Shown here in pieces: positions 12,094 through 23,439 of a stretch of 64,000 nt of DNA. The stretch covers positions 16,556,368 through 16,620,367 of the forward strand of contig NC_079904.1 in assembly GCF_024868665.1 (NCBI RefSeq). The letters are read 5' to 3'. Below the pieces are notes generated by a model. That model did no database searches and was not told the origin of the DNA. It saw only the letters and a list, made by a program, of their open reading frames with translations. Origin of the DNA: Triplophysa rosa. Lineage: Eukaryota > Chordata > Actinopteri > Cypriniformes > Nemacheilidae. Position 1 is the first letter of the stretch. Each line of letters begins with the position of its first letter. A program made the translations under genes and the position numbers.

Positions 12094-12480
12094 CTTAAAG
12101 GTCCAGTTTGTAATTTTTTGGAGGATCTATTGACAGAAATGCAATGTAATATAAATAACAATGTCTTCAGAGGTGTATAAAGTCCTTACATAATGACGCG
12201 TTATGTTTTTTATTACCTTAGAAAGAGCTTTTTCTATCTACAAACAGCGTTTGTCCCTTGCCATGTGGTTTTGGGCCATGGTAAACGGACAAACTGCTCT
12301 ACAGAGCGTGTTTCGTAAATGTGTTATCTCCTTCAGCAAAGAAATGAAAATCGTGATGACATATTTGTCCCGTGTCAGTTGCCGTAGTGCTTCGAAAGGG
12401 AGGGGGAAGAGTGGCCGTTGGCTGCAATTTCCAACCTCACCACTAGATATCGCTAAGATCTCTAAATTGTCCCTTTAAAG
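12094..12480. mobile_element. MITE, copy 1 (TTAAAGGTCCAGTTTGTAA ends)
   Basis: Imperfect inverted ends: CTTAAAGGTCCAGTTTGTAA on the left and TCTAAATTGTCCCTTTAAAG on the right. A related copy lies inverted at about 33079-33449, sharing the GGAGGATCTATTGAC block and the TATAAAGTCCTTAC block. Non-coding and non-autonomous. Confidence 0.65.
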
Positions 12481-13359
12481 ACTTTGATGTCACAAAAAGT
12501 TAAAAAAATAACAATATGACATTTATGGAGCTATTGGTTTTTCTACCAGTTGCATACACACACATCAAACCAAATGAGTCACAATTTTACAGAATGTCAC
12601 AACAATTTTAAAGGCACTTTAATAAAAGGATCAGTTGAACAAGAAACTTCCCACTGATTTCCTTTGACCAGACACGGGTCACTTCCTGTTCTGAAGCTGC
12701 GTTTCTGGAATGAGTCACACAGCGCTTGCCCTTTACCGAACACACAAACTCAAACTATGTTACACTACAAAGACACGCAATCTTTTACGAAAACATTTCA
12801 ACTCAGGTGAACTTGATCGAGGATGGATTAGTGGATTAGTTTCATCGGCTCTTATGTGATGGGTTTGTGTGAATTTGTGCTAGCACTTTACTCCAGGGAC
12901 TCATTTCACTGTGAGTGTTGATTTGTGTTATAACGTACTTGCAAGTCTCAAGAGAAAAAACAGCTAATCCTAACTGCGAACATCACAAATATGACCTTTA
13001 ATCTGGCACTTTAGCCACCTACAAGCCACGGCTAACTCATACGCTCCACCCTCACAACAATGACTTTAAACACCTTAACTTTTAACTTTTCCAAGGGGAT
13101 TTGAAGATGAAAATATTTAATCTTTGTATATCCTCTGGTGCACAGTTTGTGAACACCATTGTACACTTACTGATAATGATTTCTTTATGAGCATCCGTGA
13201 TTGCATCCACTTCCCTTCGAGTGGATCCCAAAAGAGTACTGAAGGACATATTGCCAGACATCAAACAATACTTCATTAAAGTTTTTATTGGGTTCATCAT
13301 TTAATTGGGTTGATGGGAAATGCACATGTTTAGTGGATATTCCAACTTGACATCTTTTT

Positions 13360-13733
13360 TAAAGCTACACTATGGTACTTTTGCTCACGGCTCCCCCATG
13401 TGGTTTATAAGCGCAATTGTCTGTTACCAGTGTTGTAAATAATGTCGCTGTTTAAGCTTCCCTGTGGACAGCGCAATACACATGAATTTGCTTACTAAGC
13501 TGATGGAACTGGCGAATGCAGAAACATTGCATGTGGTACTCTTCTGCAGGCAGGGGATGGGCAAGGCTATGTGTACCGACCCGAACACAGAACTTATGGA
13601 GTGTGGTTGTAGCCGCTATGAGGCTGCTCAGGTAGCAGCGGCAGTAGAATTCGTCCGATTAAGAGTTATTCTACCACTGAAATAATTTTAGAGACATTAT
13701 TTTAAGGTAGAAAAACTACGAAGTGTGGCTTTA
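13360..13733. mobile_element. MITE (TAAAGCTACACT ends)
   Basis: Begins TAAAGCTACACTATGGTACTT and ends with the imperfect inverse AAGTGTGGCTTTAA. The right-hand part shares TTTAGAGACATTATTTTA, in the opposite orientation, with the shorter element at 23989-24151, so both belong to one family. The 73-codon ORF inside is not considered a gene. Confidence 0.65.
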
Positions 13734-14324
13734 AGAATTTAGCGTTAAGTCGATCGTGAAGAATTAAGAATTCTCATTGTAACCGATGTAAACGTGACAC
13801 CGGATTTCTTCGTGTTGTTTCCAAGCGGACTGTTAAAGACTGCTACATGCACGTCTTCCGGAACTCATCTCAACTGACATCATATTTGCCGAGCGCAGAA
13901 CCCTAGCCCCGGGACAGCACGCCAAATACGCATACTATCTGTCCCACCTTAATTATCTGCGAGGAGAACTTGTGAAAGTGAATAAAAGTCAAGTGCTATT
14001 AGCTGCGGTGCTCATGCTGTCCAATTTCAGCAGCATTCATCCTAGAGTCCTTCCCCTAGAGCCTGCAAAGACAACTTTAAGATGTGTAATAGCAAGATTC
14101 AGGGAGACCAGGGGCTGTTCTGTTTTAACAGATGTCATAAGAAACTGCTTTTGAGTGGAAATAGCTCATTGCTTAATTAACTGAATGCCTGTCTGCTAAT
14201 CTTCAACCTGTTTGTCATTAAATATCCATTTTGGAGTTCACCACGAAAAAATTTATAATTTAAGAGGAGTCATGGGAATTTGTTGAAGGCTCATTAATTT
14301 TTCGGCACAGCTCACTCATTTCTA

Positions 14325-14369
14325 TGATCTCACTCTCTGTCGACAATGAGTCGACAGAGAGTGAGATCA
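14325..14369. other. perfect 20-bp inverted repeat with a 5-nt loop
   Basis: The arm at 14325-14344 (TGATCTCA...GTCGAC) is repeated exactly in inverse at 14350-14369, separated by AATGA. The transcript of either strand would form a 20-bp stem with no mismatch. It is not flanked by a recognisable transposon. Precursor microRNAs usually have larger loops and bulges, so I do not call one. Confidence 0.9.
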
Positions 14370-15626
14370 GAAAATGTAATAAAGAAATGTAAATAAATGT
14401 AATTCCCATATTCTTTAGGTTTACAGTAAACAGACAAGTTAAAACCCATCTGCAGTGGGATTTGGGATTAGAGGTGTCCTAATGGAGAATCTGCTTCAAG
14501 CGGGAAGAAATCGTTGACTCCAGGCTTATCTTCAATAAGTGACAACAGACGCACATCACTGAGATGATAATGAAAAGGGCAGCTGGGGTAAATATCTGTG
14601 AAAGGGCACTTTGTCTTCAACAATTTCTCATATGGATTTAACCTGACGTATATCTTTACTGCTCTGACGTTTGAAGAGAGAGCAGGTGCTCTCTAAAGGT
14701 TTTCACTGCACTCAGCCTAAACATATCAGCTTTGTGACAAAGCAAATGAATAAGTGCAGCAATTTATTTGCTTTTTTTGGTTCAGTGCTTAAAGCAGCAT
14801 TTACAATGGTGTTGTGACATTACCCACGGTGCTTTGCTCTCTGCAGGGCCCTCTGAACTGATGAAGGGGTATTAGCATAATTAGCTAAATGTTAGCTCCA
14901 AGCTAGAGTAATGGTCCATTAGTTTGGCCGACCAACAGCGCCAGTCTCATCCAGGCAAGGGAAGGGAGTCATGAAAATTTGGGGGGGTTCCAAATCTGAT
15001 TTCTTGACAGAAATAGTCAGGAACAACACAGATTTCAGTTTCACAAACCTTAAAAACACAGTAACAGTTCTCAGTTTCTTTCAAATTTCTGTGAAAAATC
15101 TGTAACTTAATTGGTATATTGTGTTAGCATTACAAAGGTCTTGGGTTTGATTCAGAGTAAATGCCCATAAATAAAGCATGAATGGACTGTAAATAGTTTC
15201 AAGAGTTAGACTACACCGATCGCTCTGTGTCATATTCAATTTATACTGCAAACGCAACTCAGCAAAAACATTTATTTCATGTGAAACTGCAGATTCACTG
15301 TTCAGACAGAATAATTTAGTGCAAAGTTCTGTCTAATTCAGCTGAAGAATGCAAGTTTTGCTCTAAACAAAGAACTTGAAATGTCATGCTTACGAAAGTA
15401 ATGGAAAAAAAAGTGAAAAGAAAAACGGTTCTCAGTTCTTAACCGTAATGCTAAAGAGGATAGGATGATGACATGGAAACAGATGGGGTGGTGAAACAAA
15501 GACAGTCTATATGGGAATTGCTGGAAAAATGCTAAAGAAGCTAAACAGAAGAGAAAAGTCAAGGAGGACAGTGGTAGGGAGAGAGCGATTAGAATGATCA
15601 GAGCGAGTGAGATTAAGACAGTGAGA

Positions 15627-15666
<40 letters not shown>

Positions 15667-15705
15667 TATGAGGGGCTATGAGGGGCCGTACAAGCCGAAA
15701 TTCAT

Positions 15706-16345
15706 TCTAGCACTCTCACACACTCACATTCTACTTTCACACACATACATTTTCCCTCTCACACACTCACATTCTCCTTTCACACACTCACATTCTCCTT
15801 TCACACACGTACATTTTCCCTCTCACACACGTACATTTTCCCTGTCACACACGTACATTTTCCCTCTCACACACGTACATTTTCCCTCTCACACACATAC
15901 ATTTTCCCTCTCACACACTCACATTCTCCTTTCACACACGTACATTTTCCCTCTCACACACGTACATTTTCCCTCTCACACACGTACATTTTCCCTCTCA
16001 CACACGTACATTTTCCCTCTCACACACGTACATTTTCCCTCTCACACACGTACATTTTCCCTCTCACACAATACATTTTCCCTCTCACACACTCACATTC
16101 TCCTTTCACACACTACATTCTCCTTTCACACACTCACATTCTCCTTTCACACACGTACATTTTTCCTCTCACACACGTACATTTCCTACACACTACTTTT
16201 CCTCTCACACACGTACATTTTTCCTCTCACACACACATTTTCTTACACACTCACTTTTCCTCTCACACACATACATATTTCTCCTTTCACACTCACATTC
16301 TCCTTTCACACACATACATTTTTCCTCTTGTGCTCACATATTTTA
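15706..16345 (+). repeat. minisatellite in the left arm of foldback element 2
   Basis: About 29 tandem units of 20-24 bp built on CTCACACACGTACATTTTCC. Variants carry ACTCACATTCTCC or ATACATT and the later units are degenerate. The 230-codon open frame through it is a product of the repeat, not a gene. Confidence 0.9.
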
Positions 16346-16870
16346 ACGCGCACATTCTAACGTTTTTCTCTTATATTCATATATTTTTACGCACACATTT
16401 ATACATTTTGCTCTTATGTAAACGTATTCAAAGTATACATTTAGTATTAAAAATTATAAATGTATGTAAGAAGAAAATATATGTATGTAAGAGAAGAATG
16501 TATGTATGTGTGAGAGAGTATAGTGAAAACGGAAGGTGTATGATGGAAACGGAAGGCAGGTCATGCAGACGGCGCTTCCGTGTATCAAAGACGCCATAAA
16601 ATGCGGCGTTTTCTATAATATTAAAATCAGCAGCGCCTTTTCTACACAGTCCAGCCCCTCCAATGAACAGAAAGACCTGTGTAGTAGAATGTCGATCTGA
16701 ATAACGTTTCCTGTTTTTAACTTTATTGCGAATCATGTTTAGACTTTCATTGTGTGATATTTTTCCATTGGGCACGTTTTTCCTCCTTTTCGTTTATCAT
16801 AGGTGCACAAACGGCATCTTTTTGAGAGTGTGTACGTTCATGACTCTGTGTACGTTCATATTTGTAAGTT

Positions 16871-16958
16871 GTCAGCCTCGGTAGCGGAGTGGACCGCGTG
16901 CGTGGCAGCAGCACAGTCTCGCTTTTAACGACAGGAGTTCGACTCTGCGGTCCGACCA
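16871..16958 (+). other. tRNA-like cassette, left arm of foldback element 2
   Basis: 88 nt from GTCAGCC to GGTCCGACCA. It has an A box TAGCGGAGTGG (16882-16892) that fits the tRNA consensus TRGCNNAGTGG, and a B box GAGTTCGACTC (16935-16945). The ends pair in part (GTC with GAC) and the sequence finishes in CCA; TTTT runs follow within about 25 nt. A CTTTTAA heptamer resembles a Lys(UUU) anticodon loop, but its spacing is not that of a normal tRNA, so no amino acid is assigned. Confidence 0.6.
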
Positions 16959-17387
16959 TATTCTTCGTTCCTTTTGAATTGTTTTATTGGGTCATGTTTT
17001 TAAATGTCGGAACACTACCCTCTTGCTGACAACTGATTAAATGACAAGAAATTCTTATTAACAAGCCAACCGGTGTAAGGCCTTTATGCATGTAACAGCT
17101 GCGGGCTAAATAAATGTCTTTACGATCTGATGTGTGATGGGAAAAAGAGGCAAAGGGGAGGTTCGGACTCACTTACACTTAAACAAAATCACTTACATAA
17201 TGCTGTTATGCATAAGTCCCAAACTAAAACTGAGATAAGTGAATGCGGCCTCGCCTGCCTCGTCAAAATAACCATCCCAAAATACAAAACGTTTTTAACA
17301 AACGTGATCACTTAGCAACCTCTATAAAAAGAAGGCAGTATTTGGTATAGGCTATTGAAGCAGCGCGCCTCGGAGGAGAGTGTTTCT

Positions 17388-18571
17388 CAGAGGAGGCGGA
17401 TTAACCATATGGCAATTGGGGGAGTTTTAAGTTTGATTTTTAAGACTTAAGTCACGCACCTGCGCTAAATAGGCGTGGCACCATGTGCGGGAATACCCCC
17501 ACTTTCAGATAAAAATGGTTCTGTCCTCCGCACTTTTTCGACACACCTCCCCAACATTCCCGCCAATGTTATCTGGTTAGTTACATAGATTTGAGTGAAT
17601 TAACATTCAGCCAATCACAAGTGAGTGTTATGAGGCGAGTGTCTTTCGTGTACACTTTAATCTTCAAACAGATGGAAGCGGGAACGGTGCAGAGCGCATT
17701 GTTGTAGCGGCGACTAAAAATGCGGGGATTAGCACTGATTAATAAAGTGTATATATACATGGCATGCGTCAGAAATAAGATGTTATAGTGCCGATAATGT
17801 ATGCTAATAGTACGTGGAGGTAAGGCCACTATTTAAGGTCCAAACCTGGGTTTTAAAGTGAAAGTGAAGAACGGTGGTGCATCACTATAGCAATCAATTC
17901 ATAGTGTCCTTTTTAGTGGAGTACACTTTTATCTTAGTACTTATGTGATCGTTTAGTAAGAAGAATATACACATACTGTGCTTAAATAAGAGCGTTTGAA
18001 TAGCTGTATAGCAGTTAAAATAGTAACAATAACGTTTCATGTTATTTTAGAATAACCTTGCTATACATTGTAATCTGGTGAATGCCACTTTGGTGAATTA
18101 AAGATCCCAATGTCCTGAAAGATCTGTACATTGTTCCATTGTCCCCCTAATGTGAATACATTGCAAACTATATAATGTGTGTGTGTGTGTGTGTGTGTGT
18201 CCCTGTACCCCCACTTTGTGGCACGCACAACATTTACACCTGTTAAAAAAATGTTAGTGATTTTTTTACACTACATCAAAACCTGAAATGTAACATTACA
18301 ACAGAAAGCAGGTGCCCCTTAACTACAGTAGGCCTAATTGTTAAAAATACTTAATGGAAAAGAGTTGTTTTTGTGTTACTATTCTACAAAAGTGTCATGT
18401 TAATGTGTAATTCTTGTAAAATAGTATATTGTAAATTGCTGAGTTTCATTCTTATGAAATCTTTTAATATATAAATCTTTTAATGAGTGGATTCTGCGTG
18501 TGGGTTAGGTGGGTGGGGGGCACCTCTGGGGCTGTTGCCCAGGGGCACCATGAGGTCTTAATACGCCTCTG
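17388..18571. mobile_element. hAT-type element nested in the centre of foldback element 2
   Basis: The ends are imperfect inverses: CAGAGGAGGCGGATTAA on the left and TTAATACGCCTCTG on the right. A perfect 8-bp target duplication GTGTTTCT flanks it (17380-17387 and 18572-18579), diagnostic of hAT insertion. The 1.18-kb body has a (GT)n tract (about 18176-18200) and no long ORF, so it is non-autonomous. It must have inserted after the foldback element formed. Confidence 0.85.
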
Positions 18572-19438
18572 GTGTTTCTCCTCATGCCGGCCTCAACAGA
18601 CTGAGAAACAGAACTTCATTTCGATATGATTTATTTTACTTACGACAAAGCACGTGTTTTTTCTATAAAGAAACTCAGCTCGATGTGGTATGGAGCGTAT
18701 TATAACCTAAATATCCAGTGCTTTTGTGTTGCATATAATGTATACGTTCTGCACAGTTAGCCAGACTGTGTGTGAACAATGTTTTTATTTCATTTCAAGT
18801 TTGTTGTAATTGAGAATCCGTAAATGTGCATTAAACAGCCTAATCAATTGCCTTTTATTTTCGTTTGACAATTTAGCTTAAAATGGCTATACGTAGGCTA
18901 TAGGCTATCCTTTTATCATGAAGGGAAAAACGTTTCGTTGTAATTTGCACCTTTGCTGCTCGTTGCTCTGTATTTACCAATAAATAAGTTATAAAAACAG
19001 GCCTATATTTTCCTTTAAAATGCCGTTTTTGTCATCAAAAAAAATCTATATAATAATAACTAAAAATAGTTTTTTGTCAGCATTTCCCTTATTGTTTCTG
19101 TATGTGAACTAGTCTCCATAATTTTTAGATTTTTGATCGTCAAACGCTTATAGCGTTTTATACTGAATGCAGGCAGCATGTACAGTCTATATGTAAATAG
19201 AAAAACAAACACGTTCGTATGGGAAATAATTTTTAATCAATAAAAACATACTCACAACAGCCACTGTAGCCTACAGTAAGCAGACTTAGCCCGCAGCTGT
19301 TACATGCATTAAGGCCTTACACCGGTTGGCTTGTTAATAAGCGTTTCTTGTCATTTAATCAGTTGTCAGCAATGAGGGTAGTGTTCCGACATTTAAAAAC
19401 ATGACCCAATAAAACAATTCAAAAGGAACGAAGAATAA

Positions 19439-19527
19439 TGGTCGGACCGCTGGAGTCGAACTCCTGTCGTTAAAAGCGAGACTGTGCTGCTGCCGCGCAC
19501 GCGGTCCACTCAGCTACCGAGGCTGAC
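19439..19527 (-). other. tRNA-like cassette, right arm of foldback element 2
   Basis: 89-nt inverse copy of 16871-16958. Its A box is TAGCTGAGTGG and its B box region GGAGTTCGACTCC, one base longer than the left copy. It begins GTCAGCC and ends GGTCCGACCA. Few differences separate the two copies, so the cassette has been preserved or recently homogenised between the arms. Confidence 0.6.
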
Positions 19528-20039
19528 AACTTACAAACATGAATGTACACAGAGTCATGAACGTACACACTCTCAAAAAAGCCGTTGTGCCAGATCAAGG
19601 AAAGTGCATGGAAAAATATCACACAATGAAAGTCTAAACATGATTCGCAATAAAATTAAAAACAGGAAACGTTATTCAGATCGACATTCTACTACACAGG
19701 TCTTTCTGTTCATTGGAGGGGCTGGACTGTGTAGAAAAGGCGCTGCTGATTTTAATATTATAGAAAAACCGCATTTTACAGCGTCATTTGATACACGGAA
19801 GCGCCGTCTGCATGACCTTGCCTTCCGTTTCCATCATACACCTTCCGTTTTCACTATACTCTCTCACACATACATACATTCTTCTCTTACATACATATAT
19901 TTTCTTCTTACATACATTTATAATTTTTAATACTAAATGTATACTTTGAATACGTTTACATAAGAGCAAAATGTATAAATGTTGCGTAAAAATATATGAA
20001 TATAAGAGAAAAACGTTAGAATGTGCGCGTTAAAATATT

Positions 20040-20635
20040 GAGCACAAGAGGAAAAATGTATGTGTGTGGAAGGATGGAGTGTGTGTGAAAGGAAAATGTG
20101 ATCTGTGCGAAAGGAGAAAATGTGAGTGTGGAGAGGAAAAATGTTCGTGTGCGAAAGGAGAATGTGAGTGTGTGAAAGGAGAAATGTGACGTGTGTGAGA
20201 GGAAAAATGTACGTGTGTGAGAGGAGAATGTACGTGTGTGAGAGGAGAAATGTAGTGTGTGAGAGGAAAGATGAGGTGTGTGAGAGGAAAATGTATGTGT
20301 CTGAAAGGGAAATGTAGTGTGTGTGAGAGGAAAAATGTACGTGTGTGAGAGGGAAAAAATGTATGTGTGTGAGAGGGAAAATGTACGTGTGTGAGAGGAA
20401 AAATGTAGTGTGCTGAGAGGAAAATGTGAGTCGTGTGTGAGAGGGAAAATGTACGTGTGTGAGAGGGAAAATGTACGTGTGTGAGAGGAAAATGTATGGT
20501 GTGCGAAAGGAGAATGATTGTGTGAGTGAGAATGTAAATGTGGTGTGCTGAGAGGAAAAATGTACGTGTGTGAGAGGAAAAAGTATTGAAGAGATGTGGT
20601 GTGTGAGAGGAGAATGTGAGTGTCTGAGAGTGCTA
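20040..20635 (-). repeat. minisatellite in the right arm of foldback element 2
   Basis: Inverse counterpart of the minisatellite at 15706-16345, with the same core unit but a different order of variants and many more single-base indels. The two arms have therefore evolved, or were assembled, independently here. Confidence 0.9.
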
Positions 20636-20767
20636 GAATGAATTTCGGCTTGTGCGGCCCTCATAGAAAGGCCATCTGCACTCTGGATGTGAAATTGGTT
20701 TTTGGTCTGTAATGTCATAAACTGTGAATATAGAACATTCGTGTTTATACGGAGTTTGAGGGTTTGA

Positions 20768-20870
20768 GAGTGTGTGTGTGTGTGTGTGTGTGTGCGTGCG
20801 TGTGTGTGTGTGTGTGTGTGTGTGCGTGCGTGTCGTGTGTGCGTGTGCGTGTGCGTGTGTGTGTGAGCTT
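20768..20870. repeat. (GT)n microsatellite
   Basis: About 100 bp of GT with GC interruptions, directly outside foldback element 2. Open frames here are artefacts. Confidence 0.9.
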
Positions 20871-21001
20871 TGGTTTTGGTTCAAAATCCCACAGGGATTC
20901 AGTAATCGAGCACAGCTCGAGATTTGAGTCTCTAAGCAAAGCTTTTTTCTCTATTTATAATCTCTTAATCTGCACAAGGCTGTGAGACACACAAACCGTG
21001 C

Positions 21002-21003
21002 AG

Positions 21004-21087
<84 letters not shown>

Positions 21088-21101
21088 GTGTTTGTGTGTG
21101 T

Positions 21102-21158
<57 letters not shown>

Positions 21159-21340
21159 CTGTGTGCGTGTGTTTGTGTGTGTGCGTGTATGTGTGCGTGT
21201 GTTTGTGTGTGTGTGTGTGTGTACATTTGTATGTGTAATACAACAGTTTATGAATAAGCATTGTGTTAGCTGTTATAAACACACGTACACACACACACAC
21301 ACGCACGCCATACACACACACACACACGCACACAGGGGTA
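21002..21340. repeat. long (GT)n microsatellite followed by a (CA)n tract
   Basis: About 220 bp of nearly pure GT (21002-21222), a short unique spacer, then CA-rich sequence (about 21280-21335), giving two inverted alternating tracts about 60 bp apart. The region could form Z-DNA or a foldback and is prone to length error in assembly. Confidence 0.9.
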
Positions 21341-21379
21341 CTATGTGAACATCGATGTTAACGGGATTCCCACCACAGC

Positions 21380-21805
21380 CGACAGATCACCAAGGACACA
21401 AAAAATAAGTTTTCACAATTTATTAAAAGGAATGTAAAAATATATAGGGAGCAATGACTTCAGGGGGGCCCAAGGCCAAAACAACAAACAAAACCAACTA
21501 ACAAAAGAAAAATGAGCAAATTACCTGAATTGTTTTTGATAGGCATCTGATAATACAAAATTACAAATGAACTAACAATCAAATTAAATGGCAGGCCACC
21601 CCTACGCACCAGGACCATTAGTAAGAGGTGTGAAAAAAAATAGTAAACAGGGAAAACAAGAAAACTTCTCAAAGTAACTTGTGTAAAATTGATAACAAAT
21701 TAATCAAAGAATAAATGATCCTCCTCACAATTACAAACTTAAATAATCAGCAAACAAATCTTGATCAAAAAGAAATCATCAAAGAATAAGGTTGGTGATC
21801 TGTCG
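21380..21805. mobile_element. candidate short DNA transposon (CGACAGATCACCAA ends)
   Basis: CGACAGATCACCAA at 21380 is matched by its inverse TTGGTGATCTGTCG ending at 21805, giving a 426-bp unit. No clear target duplication and no coding content. Family unknown. Confidence 0.45.
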
Positions 21806-23439
21806 ACGGAGGCAGTGTCCGGAGCGCCTCCATTTTAACGTCACGCCGCCTCCGGACTCACCAATCAGGCTTCTGGATGGACAGCCAATCCCTGCACACA
21901 CATACACACAAAGCAAAGCACAAGAAAAAGAGAAAGCAGACGCCGAGAATCATAACACACCCCTGAATTCAATACAAAATTGGGGTCATTTGGGTCTTTA
22001 TCAGTTGAACATCTCATGAAGTGGCATTTATCATCAATTATTCTGTGAGTGCGCTTTTGCTTGGCGCTCAGTGACAGGAGCTGTTACGTTAAAGCGGGTT
22101 GAAGGTGACCTTCGGAGAGCCCTTGACCCTGCAACCTGTGTCCTCTCAGCTAAAACATGAAAGGGAAAGGTTGGAACTAGGACTGCGACAACATCAGATT
22201 TGAATGGCTGAAAAAATCCACAGTAACAATATTATCACAATATATTTATAAATATGTTTTTTTTAAGAACAAATAAGGTTAGCAATGAAACGAATGTTTC
22301 ATTTTAATTTTGTTTATTTAGCGTTTTCTCCTTTTTTGGCCAACAAACACATCTACAATCCAAGTGTAAAGATCAGAGAGACAGTTTGTAACCATTATCA
22401 TATGTGTAGAATGAACATGGTATCGATACGGTTTTTAATATCGGGGTTATTGGCAATAGCGATATATTGTGGAGACGCAAAATTGAAGTCAGCAGAAATT
22501 ACAGATCTTAAAGTTTTAATAATACAATAAAAATAATACAAAATACAAAAAACTGGTTTATTGTGTTTTTATATACTGTATATACTGTATATAACAAGAC
22601 AAAGCTACTTATTATTGTGGTTTTATGTTTTATTTTGACAGCATTTGTGCTGTGTTTACAATAATATTTTTGCTTCTTTTTTTTTTAGCAGCATTGTGAT
22701 TGTAATCCTAGCAGCTACATGTTGTATATTTCTTTTGACTTACGTAAGAGTGTGTCTGCTGGGAACATAAATGTAAATGTAAGTGTAATATAAGGTTATG
22801 CTACATTCATGGCTCATTGGAAGTGTTGCCAGTGGGTTGGGTTTCTCTGTCAGTTTGCTAAGCCTGAATGAGCTGTCACGTTTTTCCCCCAGACTGAGAT
22901 CAAGACACATTTTGATCATTCTAAGCTAAAAATAACCTTTTTTTCAAACCCTTTGCGCATATTAGCTTATGCTATCAGCTCAATATGCAATTTGACTGTC
23001 TGACTGAACAGATTATTCATTTTATATAACCATGTCAGAAGCAGTGAGATCAGACTCATTGTCCGAGTGGGGAACAAGAGGGAGAAATGTTCACACACAC
23101 AGTATCATGGTGCCACATGTTCCATTGACTTCTGTTACTGAGCTAATGATATCTGGTATTCCCTTACCCGAACCCCCCAACAATTTCATCCTTAGAAACA
23201 GTAGCTGAAACCGTAAGACCATGTTTTTCAAAATAACGCTCTAGCTCTTTTTACAGCCTAATCCCCCAAAAAAGAATTCTCTTAGATTTTCAGTGAGATC
23301 TTGGTAACTGCTGGAAACAATTTCTTTCATTTCATGCTGTGACCATCTCGCGCCCCATGCATCATCGCGGGTGCATTCTTGGAGAAATTACACAAACTGC
23401 TCAATCCTCTATGTGCTCCAACATCATGTTGTGTTTCTT

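Larger units (their letters stand above)
8661..15600. other. gene-poor region upstream of adcy1
   Basis: No exon could be supported on either strand. The recognisable content is short transposons at 9121-9212, 9234-9533, 11850-12090, 12094-12480 and 13360-13733, small microsatellites (near 11180-11202 and 11420-11465) and a perfect hairpin at 14325-14369. The stretch 14.4-15.6 kb holds nothing I can identify. Confidence 0.5.
15667..20665. mobile_element. 5-kb foldback DNA transposon with about 1.4-kb terminal inverted repeats (element 2)
   Basis: The left arm (15667-17108) recurs inverted as the right arm (19286-20665). The outermost bases read TATGAGGGG on the left and CCCTCATA on the right, and both sides are flanked by GAAAGG (15661-15666, 20666-20671), a perfect 6-bp target duplication. 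Each arm contains, from outside in, the CAAGCCGAAATTCATTCTAGC end block, a minisatellite of about 22 bp per unit, an AT-rich block, an ORF-like stretch, a tRNA-like cassette and an inner block ending TTAGCCCGCAGCTG. The left end has TATGAGGGGC duplicated. The centre (17109-19285) carries a nested hAT element. No intact transposase was recognised. Confidence 0.85.

Noticed and set aside
14325..14369. Precursor microRNA
   Set aside because: The stem is perfect but only 20 bp with a 5-nt loop, shorter and tighter than animal precursors.
15706..16345. Regular short repeats that superficially resemble a CRISPR array
   Set aside because: Units are contiguous with no unique spacers, the genome is eukaryotic, and the repeats lie in a transposon arm.
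15668..16360. 230-codon ORF rich in SHTH, FPLTH and FSLSH repeats
   Set aside because: It is a read-through of the 22-bp-type minisatellite in the left arm of foldback element 2. The inverse ORF in the right arm (19933-20718) has the same origin.
16871..16958. A functional tRNA gene
   Set aside because: A and B boxes fit and it ends in CCA, but the acceptor stem is imperfect, no standard anticodon arm can be placed, and it is an internal part of a transposon arm.
20951..21348. Long poly-Thr-His and poly-Cys-Val ORFs on both strands
   Set aside because: Translations of (GT)n and (CA)n microsatellites; the same applies near 1600-1914 and 62544-63035.
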